Below are positions 25,610 through 38,509 of a stretch of 64,000 nt of DNA, piece by piece (position 1 is the first letter of the stretch; each line of letters starts with the position of its first letter). Both the position numbers and the translations under genes were made by a program. Origin of the DNA: Druceiella hillmani (Eukaryota > Arthropoda > Insecta > Lepidoptera > Hepialidae); the NCBI GenBank assembly GCA_039881145.1, contig JAYKKI010000038.1, positions 6,498,501-6,562,500 of the forward strand. The letters are read 5' to 3'. Below the pieces are notes generated by a model. That model was not told the DNA's origin. It did not search any database and saw nothing but the letters and a program-made list of their open reading frames with translations.

Positions 25610-26050
25610 CATTCGATAGCTAAGCCTACGCCGGTCCACTTCCATCGCGGACGCAACATTTATTGCCTTCCAAGTCAAGAACGCGTTTGGACGGGCCATA
25701 AGTCTAGCGACAGGTTGCATAAGGCCATCCAGCTGGCCGCGCGCCACGCCGGTAGCGCGGGCGCGTCCGGCGCGCGCGACCACTTCGCTTGTCAAATGTC
25801 TCGTCGCAAGTGGAACGCACGAGTAGGTGTGACGTTTGTGTAAACTCATTGTGTTTGTATAAGTCGGACGACAGGTCGGCGGATCCCGGGCCGCTTTCTA
25901 GCCGCGCCGCCGCTCGCGCCGACCCCACGCGCGTCCCAAACTCTCTTTACACACTCCCTTTGTGTCGTTAGCATTCTTCCTGCTGATGGTCGCGCTGCCA
26001 GGCTCCCGTGCGTATCCTTGTGCGCCGCTATAAAGGCAGTTTGTATTGAT
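25610..26050. promoter_or_regulatory. large CpG-rich island
   Basis: About 440 bp with dense CpG (for example GGCCGCGCGCCACGCCGG near 25735 and CGCGCCGCCGCTCGCGCC near 25905). Long frames exist on three or more reading frames at once, which is what CpG-rich, stop-poor DNA produces; none has a domain. A promoter or enhancer is the likeliest reading. Confidence 0.4.
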
Positions 26051-27470
26051 TTTAACACTGGACAGTTAGTTAAAAGTTCAAACAAAATAAGAATAGTATT
26101 GTCCCAACTCGTTAGACTGAATTCAATACGGACAGAAACTAAAGAAGGGCAAAGCCAATATTAAACTAGTGGCTTATTAAAACTTTACCGTAAACATGGA
26201 AGTAGAACCATTTGTTGGCGTTTTTCGCTAAATCTAATTCATGTGGATAGTCAAAAATGGGTTTTTCTACTCATAGATTATAGAAAACTCTATTATGTAA
26301 TTTTTACAAGGAGAGCCTTGTTTCTGTCCTGAAATTCAATATTTTCATATTGCTTCAAAATATCGCAACATCTTCCATCCTCGCAGAGAACAAAATACGT
26401 AATTGTTTACAAATGCCTTCTTGGGTTTTCAAAAAATAAGTAAAATTGGCCGTCCAACTGCAGTGCTTCATAAAAATTTCCACTTTCTCTCACGTATTTT
26501 ACATTGTCTTAATTCTTCTCTATTTCTTAATATCCAATCGTATTATAGCGGTCATATCTTTCCATGTATTATTATTTTCTCTCCCTATTTATATACTATA
26601 TACCTTTTTTTAATAATATGAAAATTCCGTATTATATGTACTCTTTAATCTTTGTATACTTAATTAAATCAACGAATGACAATCGAATGAATAAATATGC
26701 AATTAACCATTTTGTTGTTCATTTAACCCTCTAAAACAAATTGGGACAGTTTGACGTGTCAAATAAATATGTGTGGATACATAATTTTAAAAGAACATGC
26801 GATACTAAATATTTTGCGATGATTTAAGTCTTTGATATTCTAACAGTTTCTAAGGATAAAATACACAAATAACAAATCAAAATTTCCTTCTTTTATATAC
26901 TTCTTTTAATTAGGTGTGGTGATAAAAGTACACGAATGCAACAATATTAAAAGAATAATGAATAGAAAACAAATATGAGAGAAAAATATTGAGATACGGA
27001 AAGACTAGACTGCTATGAAAGGAATAGATACGAAGAAAATACGAAATAAAAAAGTCTAAGGAGAATGCAAAACAAACAAGGAATGGTGCAGATTTTGAAG
27101 AAGAACTATGATTTAAGACAAAATTTATTTACGTTTCCGAAAATCTAGAGAAACATTTTGAGATGATTATTGCTTTGCTTCTTTTGCCTTTTATTATTTT
27201 TCGGGGATGGAAGATGATATAATGTTGTGGGAAAAATGAAAATATTGATGCGATACGGACAGAGGACGGCAACAAGGCACTTTTGATAAAGTTTACGTAA
27301 CAACTTTTCCTATAACATTCCTAAAAAAATCAATTTTTGAAAACCAACACGAATTTCATTTAGTGAATAACGGCAATAAAATGTTATATTTCCATTCTTA
27401 TGGAATCCTTTTTATTAACTATTTTATTACTACCGAAAGAAAGAGTGTTATTCATCATGCCTAATAGGAG
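26051..27470. other. AT-rich non-coding stretch
   Basis: Nothing recognisable. Confidence 0.5.
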
Positions 27471-27607
27471 AGGTGGCCTGAAGACAGGGAGGAAAATATA
27501 TAGACAGGTGGCCTGAAGACAGGGAGGAAAATATATAGACAGGTGGCCTGAAGACAGGGAGAAAAATATATAGGAGGTGGCCTTAAGACAGGGAGAAAAA
27601 TATATAG
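27471..27607 (+). repeat. 35-bp minisatellite, four copies
   Basis: The unit begins AGGTGGCCTGAAGACAGGGA and ends AAATATATAGAC. Copies start at 27471, 27506, 27541 and 27575. The first two are identical (35 bp), the third is 34 bp and the fourth has a G-to-T change and is truncated. Confidence 0.95.
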
Positions 27608-28140
27608 ATTTTATTTACTCATGTTCATAGATAAGTATGTACCATTGATGCCGATACATTTTAATTCATAGAAATCTATTGCGTCTTTTCATTATAAAAT
27701 AAATTCTGATACATTGTTCCTGTAATGAAAAGTCGTTGATATAATCTAGATACACAGAAACAATGAACAAATAACGAGTCGCAAACCAATATAATAACTG
27801 GAAGAGTCCGTACGGTGTAATTGTCAGGCCTAGGAATAACAAATAAGGTAGTGTCAAATATTTCAATATCTGAACGACGACGACGGTCTAGGTTTTATGA
27901 TTGTTACCTACCCCGGATTGGTAGAAAATATCTTGAGGTAAGATACATGGATAAATTATGATAGTATCCTCAAAATTTGCGGTATAATTACATGGTTAAG
28001 AAGTCTCATAACTTTGATGTAAACCGTACATTTGTGGAACGTGATATTCCGACGGCTTATTAAAATGAAAACATCTGTATATCTCCAAAGATTTTCCGTT
28101 ACTTACACGTATAATCGACTAGAAAAAGCAACGTAAACGA
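27608..28140. other. non-coding stretch
   Basis: Nothing recognisable apart from a chance 66-codon minus frame at 27666-27866. Confidence 0.5.
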
Positions 28141-28405
28141 GTAGTTCGGACCAGCTATCTCACGAAGCACAAACTGCGTCGCCGCTTTGCGCAACACACG
28201 AAATATTGTCATCAAACGGGTTGTGAACCCAATATCGGATCGAAGGCACTCCAGCGACCGCATCTAGTAATGGACATGTTTGAGAACTGGAAGTGTAGGC
28301 TTCACATACCAAAGCTCGTGGGCAAATATGTACCGCTGACGCGGCCTCCTATACAAGCGAGTTGATACGCGAACCTACCTACTCATTGTGGACAACTTCT
28401 CAAAC
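28141..28405. promoter_or_regulatory. GC-elevated island
   Basis: CpG-containing block (GCACAAACTGCGTCGCCGC, GATCGAAGGCACTCCAGCGACC, GCTGACGCGGCCTCC) within AT-rich DNA, without a coding frame. Confidence 0.3.
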
Positions 28406-28643
28406 GAGTATTAGTTCATAGTTGTCGCCTAACTACGAAAAGTCGGTATCTGTATTGATTAGGCTGAAGAATATAATTAAGGTGCGTGAGCACACGCAGT
28501 CTCAACTATGGTCAGTGATATGATCAATCTCGATTAAAATGTCTTTTAGTTAGTGAATTTAAGGCCTACTTTTAATTGAATTACATAGCAAAACTTCCAT
28601 GCATTTTATCTATTGGGTCCATATTGCAAACAGTTAAAACAAT

Positions 28644-28782
<139 letters not shown>

Positions 28783-29049
28783 TAACCTATATTGGGCCAC
28801 GAGGACCCTAAATTGTACCAAATCGAAAAAATGTACACGGTTTAGGATCATTATCATTTATATTTATTTTTTAAATATTAATGATAATGATATAATTTGT
28901 ATTCAGTACTTTAAATAGGAACGATATTACTTTAGGAAGTCTTTGGAAATCTTACTTAATCAACGTGAACGCAATATCTTAAGCTTTCTAACAGATTATA
29001 AAGTTATTATAAACTCAGAAATGCAAAATAATCGACGAGAATACCTCTT

Positions 29050-30560
29050 CTAATAATTACAATAATATTAATTTAAGCAATTATCAGGGTTTGTGGTGCA
29101 GGTCTCATGTAACCATCTCTTGCATCGCACGCATTGCAGCCACTCCACTTGGGGTTCACTTTTGTCGAAGTAGTGCTTACTGCACGATGCACACACATTT
29201 TATCATTTTCATTATCATCAACTTCATCTAGTTCGATTACAACATTGGAAACATTGGAATTACTGGACTTTGACCTTTTTCTTTTCATAGTCTTCTTCAC
29301 TACATTTTTTGCTAGATTTAGTTGCGCCTTGTTTTGTTTGCTTTGCTAGCTTTTCCTTTTCGTTGCATACTTTCTTCTAAAGATAATTTGTACGGTGAAA
29401 ATGTTATTTCAGCCGCTTGTTGTACAGCTCTCCTTTTTGCTCTATTTACTGGTACAAATGACAAAAACGCCAGTGATTTTGTAATTTTTTATCATTGACG
29501 TGGAGAACTGGGGTTCAATGGTATTGTGCGACTGATTTTCATGATATTCTTTTTCTCTCGTGGAATTTAAAGCCGGGCTCACTCACTTTGATTTTCACTA
29601 AAAATATCAGCAGCTTCAAACAAATGTGATGGAAACACGTTTCTGTTTACTGACTACGTGGAAGGTACTTAATGGCTTAAAGAATGGAACCAAAGGTTGC
29701 AAGCGATGCGTGGTGTACCCAGGAAATTGAACCATAATTATCTATTTTCTCTCGCCAGCGTTAGCGCTTCAAGGTTTTTGTGTGAGTCGTATGCCCATCC
29801 AACAAAACCAACACCTTTTTGTTTAGTGTTGGCTTTAAAATGACAACAAAATACTTAAGCCTCTCTACAAATAAAGCCGATTTCATCTTGCCAGTGTCCG
29901 AGATAGCGACAACACTATCCCTCAGGGCATCATCAGGTGATTGTGGACAATTCTTTTCTTTTGAGAATCAACATCGGTGGAATAAATTGACCAGTTGCAT
30001 TGACGCAATTATTCTTCTTATCTTCGATTTACTTCTCAAGTAAATCGTAAAAACTGGACACGTACTTAAGATTAAACCCTTTTACTCTATTAAGTGAAGT
30101 ACTTTCCGGTTGACGATGGCTAATTTTTGGGTATCTTTTCTTAAAACCATAAAACCAAACTTGCCATCTCTATTTCTCTATTAAAGAAATGAGGGATTTT
30201 GTTGTGTTCTGCAATTTAGTAAGCTAACCGTCGCACATCGTGAATCGTTAACCCAAACATGTACTTTTCCAGAAGCAAAAGATGGTCTACAAGCTCCTTT
30301 TCCTGTTCAATGGAAAGAACTGTCGACCTTCCTTTTTGTGTAACATTAAGCATTAGCAAATTTATTAAGCAGTTTAGCGTGACCCAAAATGGTTGCTTTT
30401 GGCACTTGATACTGTCTGGAGATGGCATTGATACGTATTCCTTTTTTCTTATTAACTGATAATACTCTTTTTAAGTCTTCTTTATTCCATTTATAATATT
30501 CCTTTTTACTTTCGCCATCAGCATCAGCAGCGTCACCATTTCAAAATTATTATAAATTAA
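29050..30560 (-). pseudogene. second Tigger-like (HTH-psq) transposase, degenerate
   Basis: Read on the minus strand. The N-terminal psq-type helix-turn-helix is recognisable but frame-broken near 30560-30360 (KEYYQL, then PFWVTL). The next helix-turn-helix is well kept: VLSIEQEKELVDHLLLLEKY and MFGLTIHDVRRLAY (30216-30330). The first catalytic region is largely deleted. The second catalytic motif survives as VLVLLDGHTTHTKTLKR near 29775-29825. The C-terminus holds a basic/acidic linker (KRKRSKSSNSNVSN) and a Cys-rich, PHD-like end in another frame (SCSKHYF, then WLQCVRCKRWLHETC, about 29070-29180), as in several insect Tigger proteins. Stops and deletions make it dead. It belongs to a different subfamily from the copy at 12248. 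Confidence 0.8.
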
Positions 30561-30967
30561 TTTAAATTTTAAAACCAAAGATAAATTGGACCTGAACAAT
30601 TTAGGAACTCGGGAGTGGTTCAATATACAAACCATGATAAATTTACAATTCGTCATAAAAAATAAAAACATAACCTCTATAGATTTGTGTTCATTTACTA
30701 GTACTTAAAACAATATAAAACATGCTCTCTTATGAAATAACTTACAAAATTATAACTTATTATTACGATGAACAACCTCCTTAGACATCACAGGTAAAAT
30801 AAACATCAACACAGCCCAAAAACTATTTTTTTCTACCACAGTAGTAATATTTGTCCAGCGCGGATTCAAAATAACGGAGTGTTAGTGGTGCTGCAGTCTC
30901 CTCTTTTCTTTGTTGCCAGTGTAAGAAAAGTAGTGTTGTTTGGTAAAAATACAGAAGTGGTTACTCT

Positions 30968-31072
<105 letters not shown>

Positions 31073-31302
31073 TGTTGATGTGAAGCATCTAATGGCGTGT
31101 TAGGAAGAGAGTGAAATGTTCAAATGGCAAGACGCGTCGCGACATTCGAATATCTTCTGGTTTTGTCTACTTAATTTGACCACTTTCGCGTCATCTCGGC
31201 TCTTTCCAATTAAATTCAGGCAGCTCGTAAATATCGGTGTATTGCATAATATAAACTGTCTTAAAATGTTAAAACGTTTAAAGAGTTACATAAATACACT
31301 TT

Positions 31303-31369
31303 TGGGTTCGCCCGAGTTTCAAACCCGAAACCTCCCGCACCCTCAGCGGAAACCATACACCAACGAGCT
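31303..31369 (-). pseudogene. tRNA-Pro(AGG)-derived pseudogene, copy 1
   Basis: On the minus strand the sequence follows tRNA-Pro: GCTCGTTGG at the 5' end, an anticodon arm around CCGCTGAGGGTGCGG, then a T-arm-like GGGTTTGAAACTCGGG and an acceptor-like end. The anticodon AGG is in place, but U33 is changed to G, the D arm is shortened and the acceptor stem pairs poorly. It is about 67 nt, so it is not a functional tRNA. It may be a decayed gene or the head of a SINE. Confidence 0.7.
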
Positions 31370-31602
31370 GTTGTTGTGGTTTTTAAATTTTTAAAACACG
31401 TGACTGAGCTTATTTTTTTTAATAAAATCATATTTTAATTAAACCTTTTTTAATTAAATTTGTAAATAAAATTATTTAAGTAAACAAAAGAATAAAATAT
31501 TTTAACTAATATTTTTTCGATAACTGGCGCTATACTGATCGCACGGTTCATGTTTGCACTACTTTTTATTTTAAAAAGTTAAAACGTGAAAAATGTAGTT
31601 GG

Positions 31603-31677
31603 CTTCTTGGGACCTCTCGCACTTTCTTGGGACCTCTCGCACCCTAAGCGAAAAACATACCTCTAAACCAACGAATC
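31603..31677 (-). pseudogene. tRNA-Pro(AGG)-derived pseudogene, copy 2
   Basis: On the minus strand the 5' half is close to tRNA-Pro: TTCGTTGGTTTAGAGGTATG through an intact anticodon arm, TTCGCTTAGGGTGCGAG, with U33 and AGG kept. After GAGGTCCC the T arm is missing. Instead the 20-bp segment ending in this region is repeated in tandem (plus-strand 31603-31622 and 31623-31642, CTTCTTGGGACCTCTCGCAC with one difference). Loss of the B box makes it inactive. Confidence 0.75.
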
Positions 31678-32215
31678 GCTGTTGTGTTTCTTGAATTTTT
31701 TATTATACATCGCTAATTTATTTTTTCAATAAAAGTATTTTTTAAGTATAAAATATTTTTGGCAATATTTTTTGATAGATGGCGCTATGCTGAATGCATA
31801 GCTCAAATCTATGTTTACGCTGCTTTTTATCAGGTTTATTGAGGTCTGGTGAATATTTATAAAATTTAGATGTGTCACATCTGCCCGGCGTTCAATAACT
31901 CCCGATTTTTTTTTCAAACATAGGGAAATAAAAACTCGCTTCATACTATAACATTGTTTCGTCTGTCATGATAATAAAAATTTTTTCAACTGAGCTACTT
32001 GCTTCTATTAATGGCAATCATTTAAGCTTGCTGGAATTTTTCGTTAACTGAGAAATCGGTATTCTTACTAATATGAATCAATTATAAATTGGCTCATGCA
32101 CACGTCTTAAATTAAAAATATTCTTCAAAGGTATGGCAGAGACACAAATGATACAAATTCATAAATATATTATCTATAACGTTAATATATACTCATACAC
32201 ATACACACATATGTT

Positions 32216-32223
<8 letters not shown>

Positions 32224-32282
<59 letters not shown>

Positions 32283-32307
32283 CATATATACATATATGTA
32301 TATATAC
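32224..32307. repeat. (TA)n microsatellite
   Basis: About 84 bp of TA with G and C interruptions in the second half. Confidence 0.95.
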
Positions 32308-33340
32308 CAGTAAAAAAACGATTGTATTGATTTAAATAAATATGAAAATACAGACAACAAACTGAATGTGTTGGTTTAAAATCAATCTGATTTGAACCGT
32401 GTTTTTTAAAAAATGGAATTGATTTTTCTTTGGAATTGCAACTTTAACAGCGATTTTTCTCAAAAACGGTTAGGAATATATATAGTTTTTATACATCTAT
32501 AGAAAATATATATAGTTATATGGTTCCTTAACATTTTCTGTTTATTTTGATGAAAATAATTAAAAGTAATTTTGTAATTACTTTTTCACCCGTCATAAAG
32601 AAATTTATATAGAAATTTAAGCATTATGAATCAAGCGAAATAACGTAACCATTGTTATTGTAAAAGAATTTGTGAATAACTATGGTCACTTATGACATGA
32701 TGTATTGTAAAATATTCCAAGAGACTGAATCAAAATCAACGTTACTAAAGGAAAAGGCCGACAAATATGAAGAGATTATACATAGAAATTGTCGAGATTC
32801 AATAATCTTCTAACTTTATGGTCTGACAAAGCAAACAGATGGTCCCCGCATCTTCACAGTCTCATCTTTCATTAATAAACATTAAGAAGGTTAACTATTA
32901 TTTCTATATTTAGTGAGAATTTTATTCTGCTGAGGCTGGGAAAAATATTTAAGGGATTTATTTAAATATTCAAAAATCATGGCCAATTTACAGAACAAAC
33001 CTACCGACTTAGTGTAGAGGCGAAGTTTAGAATAATATTGGAATTTAGTCAACGACGGATCCAAAATAAAAATATTAAACCGTTCCTTACGTTGTGAATA
33101 AAGCTGTCAATTTTGAAAATATCAAATTCCTTGACACCGCTGTGATGAAAGCTTAATTTATTCTTGTTTTAACTTGGACAGCCGTAGTCTAATTAATTCA
33201 TAAATAAAACACCAAAGTTTTATTTGATTTTTCAGCGAAGTCTTTTAGCCTCACTAAAAACGAAGTAACTCTAATTAAGTCGATGGGAAAACTAAATAAC
33301 TTTCGATCGTATCAGGGAGTAAAAAAATATTTCCTACTCG
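32308..33340. other. AT-rich non-coding stretch
   Basis: Nothing recognisable. Confidence 0.5.
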
Positions 33341-33690
33341 ACTACGAATTTAGTTGACCGTAGTAACGAGACGAGTAAAATTGTCGCAACACGGAACGAG
33401 TGTTTACGACGTGTCGTCTTTTCCTCGTGCAGTCACCGCATGCGTGCGAGTCTCGCGCCTTCGTATTATTAGCGCGATATTGGAGGGCGCGAGCGAGCGG
33501 CGGCGACGTTACGGCGCCAACGGCGTCGGAGTCCTTGTCACTTGAATATTCATTTTGCCAAGGTCGCCATTGTTTAACTTGTCGGACGCAGTACCCGTGC
33601 CGCACGCGCCGCTCTCGAGTTGGCCAGATCCGCCGCTCGTATCTAACGGGGCGTAGCGGATTAAATAGTACCGCACTATGCGCGTTCAAC
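33341..33690. promoter_or_regulatory. CpG-rich island
   Basis: Dense CpG (GGGCGCGAGCGAGCGGCGGCGACG near 33485; GTGCCGCACGCGCCGC near 33597). Frames of 63-115 codons exist on both strands at once, which argues for composition rather than coding. A promoter or enhancer is plausible. Confidence 0.4.
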
Positions 33691-33699
33691 GAATGAAGA

Positions 33700-36290
33700 G
33701 AAACAACAATCGAATGTATTTATTTAATCATAAATTATAATTCGTTCTATTGCATAATTCTTTCTATCGTTCAAGTTGTATTAAATACGTATATCGTTAA
33801 GAAAATAAGATTTTTATATTTAAAATACTTATCATAATCCTCTAAACTAGCAATAAAGTGAAACGTTCAATTAAGCATTCATGAAGAACGCCAAATTAAA
33901 TATGCTAATGTAAATAATACAAGCGTTTAAGACATTTTTATGTATAATGTGTATTGATTTTAATGTTCCAATACGGGTAAATTAATATTTGAGTTATAGT
34001 TTCAGAAAAAAACTCCGGAAAGAAACTATCTCAAAAAAATATTAATCTTTTGTTTATTATGAAAAGGTAATTTAAAATATAATTAAATCCGTTATAATTT
34101 ACATATATGCTTTACTTAATCTAGTGAAAAAATTAACCTTAAATTAATCCACGTTTCCACATTTCTAATCCTATAGATATGAGTAGATGTATATTGCATA
34201 GTCAGTGATTATGATCGATAGTTCTTATGATTATTTTAATATAATCCACAAATTTCTGAATTTTCTTTCTTTCAGATACAAATATATCTTACATTTATTT
34301 AATGTAATCTTAGAAATGAAACTTCTTTTAAAAACGCACCGATGAAATAATAACGTTGCCCTCCTGCCATCTATCGACAAATTTATGTAAGTATTAACAA
34401 ATAGATTTTTAAAAGAAAATATTATCGTACATAAAAAAATGAATGTCCTTTTTCGTGAGTACAGCTTACATGATAAATTAAAACAATTAATAAACAGTTA
34501 CATTTAAGTTTGTAACGACCCATTATTAATATAATTATAATTAATTAAAAAATATATAAAAACTAGTACTACATTATAATTATTTAAATTAATAAACTCA
34601 ACAATTTAATTTTGAAGATGAAACGGACACTTAAAGATATAACTATTAATAAAGCATGAATAACTTATTATATTAAATGCTATGTTTTTTTTTAAATTAG
34701 ATACTCATAATGAAGCAAAATGAAACTATCCTAGAAGTTTTTAATATGGTAAAATAAGTTTTTTGATTTGTGTTTTTGAATTTTATATATCTACCTCCTC
34801 AATTTTCGTGTCGACGGGCTACACTAGATAGATGTGAGTAACGTAACGGCGATGTTGATTGTTTCAGGGAAGAATTATTTGTGAAGTTTTGTATAAAATT
34901 AAAATAATCAATTGTATCATACCAACACTTTAAATGTGAAATAGGTGCCAACATTCGCTAAACAAGATTGATATCTGAATGGATGCAAGTTTCTATTCCA
35001 AAAGACAAAATACCTTCCACACTAGCGATTTTAAGTTTTGAAAGCCTACTTGTATATATTTTTAAAAAAAGTGAAAGAGATTGAATAAAGAAAGAATGTT
35101 GAAAGTTTAAGAGCCAAGGTTTAGGATTGTAATATGACATTTTTACAAGGTTGCGGGGATGTGAATCTTAGTAAGAGTTATAAATGTAATGTTTAACGAA
35201 GAGAATATAGAATATAGAGAATGTTATGTTGTTTTCAAATAATGGTCGAAATGGTTCGTGTAAATATACAAATGGAGTGTCTGTTTCTGCCCGCCGAACT
35301 TTTTTGACACGCTACCGTCATCATATGATTATTTTTTCTGTAATTTTTTTAAGTTATTTAAAATAACAAGTTTTATGCCATATTAGATACATCATTGAAA
35401 TGACGTAAGTTAACATAAGCTGTGAAGACTACGTATCGTGAACTTCTTAAACGTAATTTATGTATTGTATTACAGCCAAAAGTCGCAAAATCATCCATTC
35501 TAATTTGTAATTTTTTACTGTATGATTATTGATAAATATTAAAATTTACTTGTAAAAGCCATTTAAATAAAACGAATTCGCTACTTATATTTCAAAAGAG
35601 ATATTGCAGTAATGCTTTTGGGGATGATGAAAAATGATCGTTCCCATGTTATACGTAAGTATGGTAGGTATAATTATTTTATATATGAAATATTTTCTAT
35701 AAAAATGGACTATAGATAATAGTTATAATATATATTATATTAACAACTTGAAAACTTTGAGCAATTTCTTTACAAATTCCGAAAGGCATAGTCTCGCTCG
35801 TAGCCATTTTATTGAGAATATGAAACGGATTCTCTTTAGTTTTTCGTTCTCAAATGTTAACCGTTTATAAAATGACACGACATAAATTAGACTTATACTT
35901 CTATTACTTCTATTTCATTTTGTACTGGCTTTCTCTCGCAACTTTGTCCGCGTAGATAACGGAATGGGATTTATTTTTATTCTTCTTTTGCTTTTACCCT
36001 ATTTCTATTTTGATTCCTTTTTTTAAACTTCCATAAATATTATTAGTTGTGTTCGTTGGTAGTTTTTATGGATGAGAGTTTATCCGTCCAATATATTTGT
36101 AATTTGTATTTATTTAGTAGTATAAATGGTCTGGTTATATGGAGATAAAATATAGTTGCCCACGAAATAGGTCCTCCGACTTCTAACGCAATCCAACCGC
36201 GCTAAAAATCTGTGGGGTTTACTTGTGAGAACGAATGATTCTCCAGGTTCAGTGGTCACTTAAAAGCGAATAGTACACCGATTGTAACCA
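33700..36290. other. AT-rich non-coding stretch
   Basis: No gene or ordered repeat seen. 34350-34380 carries a TGCCATCTATCGAC motif that recurs in similar form elsewhere in the window (24687, 12147). Confidence 0.5.
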
Positions 36291-36294
36291 TTGG

Positions 36295-36425
36295 GACATG
36301 CGAAATATGCGCTTCGGTATAACCCCGCGTCCGCCCTACGATCTTTCGGCAGTCGCAATCCGAAAAGACGGCGACGGTGGCCGGCGCGGCGTCGCGCACT
36401 GCGCGAATTATGAGTGGGTTGAGAG
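36295..36425. promoter_or_regulatory. short CpG-rich island
   Basis: GC-rich core near 36368 (GACGGCGACGGTGGCCGGCG) in AT-rich DNA. No coding frame. Confidence 0.3.
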
Positions 36426-36429
36426 TGTA

Positions 36430-37135
36430 GTTGAGGATAGGGGAAGAGCAGACAGGTAGATAATCAATTTTTAGATGACATAACCGGAGGATCGCTTAGT
36501 ATGCATCACAGAGAGCTGTGCGAACTTCAACGTACTATGTAGCGCAGTTCAGGAATCTTCTTGTGAAATGAAAGCGCGTTTTTCCCCGACTTCTATCATT
36601 TTAATCCCGTTTTCAACAACCTTATTTCATAACAACAGATTGAATGTAGCCAGTATTCAAAAGCAGAGTGTCCTTGAAATAATCTGGAACTTACAAACTA
36701 TACTTCGTTATTATGTTAGTTTATATTAAATACACTTACTTCTTATAATAATTTGAAAAGTCTCTTGCCTAATATAAAAGCATCAAATTTATTTTGTGTA
36801 TAATCTGCGCTACACTAATTGGCATATGATCATTCTATTTACATAAACATATTTTTTTTAATATTAGTGTCCTTGTCGTTAATCAATATACATTTTATTA
36901 AGGAAGTAGCGACATCAAACATTACCGTACACATAAATAAATCGTATATATTTTAATCGTTTCAGTTAATAATATTTAGAAGCAGAACAAAGCTAATTAA
37001 AAACAGAGGCAAAATAATTATGTAAAAGTTAAGACCTTTTTTTGATTATATAATACAACATTGATTATTATCTTATAGAGTATTTTATAGTAATGTCTTC
37101 CTGGCTGTTTTAAAGATGACACTTTTTTTCTTGTA
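36430..37135. other. AT-rich non-coding stretch
   Basis: Nothing recognisable. Confidence 0.5.
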
Positions 37136-37139
37136 GATG

Positions 37140-37380
37140 TGATGTGTTCTCAACAGAGTTACTAACGTTATCCTCCCAATGTCTCAAAAGTCTGTCGCTC
37201 AATGCACTTGTGCAGTTGACGGATGCAAGCGGAGTGCACGAGCGCATCAACCTTTGCGCAAGTGGGCGACGATGTATTCGTATCGCTGGAAACAATGACA
37301 CACCATTTCGCGATTATGTTAAACGCCCTCCAATCCAAAGGTTGACTGACACCATGCGAAATGTTCACTATTCAAATACC
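37140..37380. promoter_or_regulatory. GC-elevated block with overlapping open frames
   Basis: GC-elevated segment with frames open on both strands (79 codons plus at 37144-37383; 63 and 66 codons minus). None has a recognisable domain. It may be a conserved non-coding element or, less likely, a short exon. Confidence 0.25.
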
Positions 37381-37505
37381 TAACTATTGATAATTTTCAT
37401 GTTTAGACTCTTATTGTGATTTGCAATTATTACTGACAAAATAATGTGTTACGGACCACTTAATTTTTAACGGATATCATAAAACCATTTTTGAGTGTAA
37501 GTATT

Positions 37506-37510
<5 letters not shown>

Positions 37511-37570
<60 letters not shown>
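37511..37570. repeat. (AC)n-(TA)n compound microsatellite
   Basis: 40 bp of CA followed directly by 20 bp of TA. Confidence 0.95.
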
Positions 37571-38017
37571 CACTTATTTTAAAAATATTCAACTTTAAAT
37601 TTTGTTTTTTTTAAATCTGTTTTATAACTAGTTTATACCTTATTTACGACATTACTCTATTTGACTTAATTTCCATATAATATTAACCTATTGTTAAATG
37701 CAAATATCGGTTTCATAAAATCCTTGTAGGCACCGGCAACATTAACAAAACGTCAAAGTTGTGAGAGTCGATTTCCTTTTGAGAATTATAATTATAATGA
37801 TTGAAATACAACTAACGCAACGGTCATTCTCACGTCATTCGATAATATTGCGATACTTGAAACCAAATCTGTCAACGAAGGGTTGCAGTTTCATAACAAT
37901 AAAGTGACCAATGGTCAGTGATTGACCCTTTGGATTCAACAATTCCCAATTATGGAACCTTTGAATATTTGGTCTATTTCACCTGTGTTACATTAACAAC
38001 TTCATTGTATTTACATA

Positions 38018-38096
<79 letters not shown>
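38018..38096. repeat. (TA)n microsatellite
   Basis: About 79 bp of TA with one G interruption near the left end. Confidence 0.95.
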
Positions 38097-38097
<1 letters not shown>

Positions 38098-38364
38098 CAT
38101 GTACACACATTTAAGCCTAATATATCAATACCAAGCCGCAACAAATGGCCACAGAAAAATCAAATTACATTTAGAAGATATATTTATTGTATGACGTCGA
38201 ATTAATTTCAAAAGTCCTTTTCTCGTGTTAACTTATAATTATTTCAATTCTACTCAGTCTCATCCTTAAAATTTTCCACGAAATTAAATCCTAGGAAAAG
38301 TCAACTTTTCTCATGCCTTTGCTACGTTCCAAGAACACTTCGGTATTAATATATGAATCAATTA

Positions 38365-38500
38365 CAGAGCGGGTAGCGGCCGGCGAGATGATCAACGCGC
38401 TGTAGATGCGGCCCGTGTCAAGCATTGTTTGTTAATTGTGTTTGTTTATTTAATTATGAGCAGGTGACGCAGGCCCTCTCACGCTCGTGACGACAAACAT
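38365..38500. promoter_or_regulatory. CpG-rich island with forkhead- and homeodomain-like sites
   Basis: GGGTAGCGGCCGGCGAG and GATGCGGCCCGTG lead into ATTGTTTGTTAATTGTGTTTGTTTATTTAATTATG (38424-38458, quoted here only as overlapping TGTTTG, TTAATT, TGTTTATTTA and TTAATTATG motifs), which resemble forkhead and homeodomain sites, followed by another CpG block. Strong candidate for an enhancer, untested. Confidence 0.4.
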
Positions 38501-38509
38501 TACCGAACA

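Larger units (their letters stand above)
31290..31850 (-). repeat. tandem duplication carrying two tRNA-Pro-like sequences
   Basis: Two copies of a roughly 300-bp unit lie head to tail. Each has a tRNA-Pro-like part followed (on plus) by an AT-rich spacer and a conserved tail: GATAACTGGCGCTATACTGA near 31518 and GATAGATGGCGCTATGCTGA near 31774, then TTTGCACTACTTTTTA or TTTACGCTGCTTTTTA. The copies are clearly diverged, so the duplication is not recent. Confidence 0.65.

Noticed and set aside
25589..26085. Several overlapping frames of 60-86 codons on both strands
   Set aside because: Simultaneous open frames in many registers are expected in stop-poor CpG-rich DNA.
27471..27607. CRISPR array
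   Set aside because: Units are contiguous with no spacers, in a eukaryotic context; it is a minisatellite.
31303..31677. Functional tRNA-Pro genes
   Set aside because: Copy 1 has a short D arm and altered U33; copy 2 lacks the T arm and B box.
33342..33696. 63-115-codon frames on both strands
   Set aside because: Same reason: GC-rich composition, no domain.
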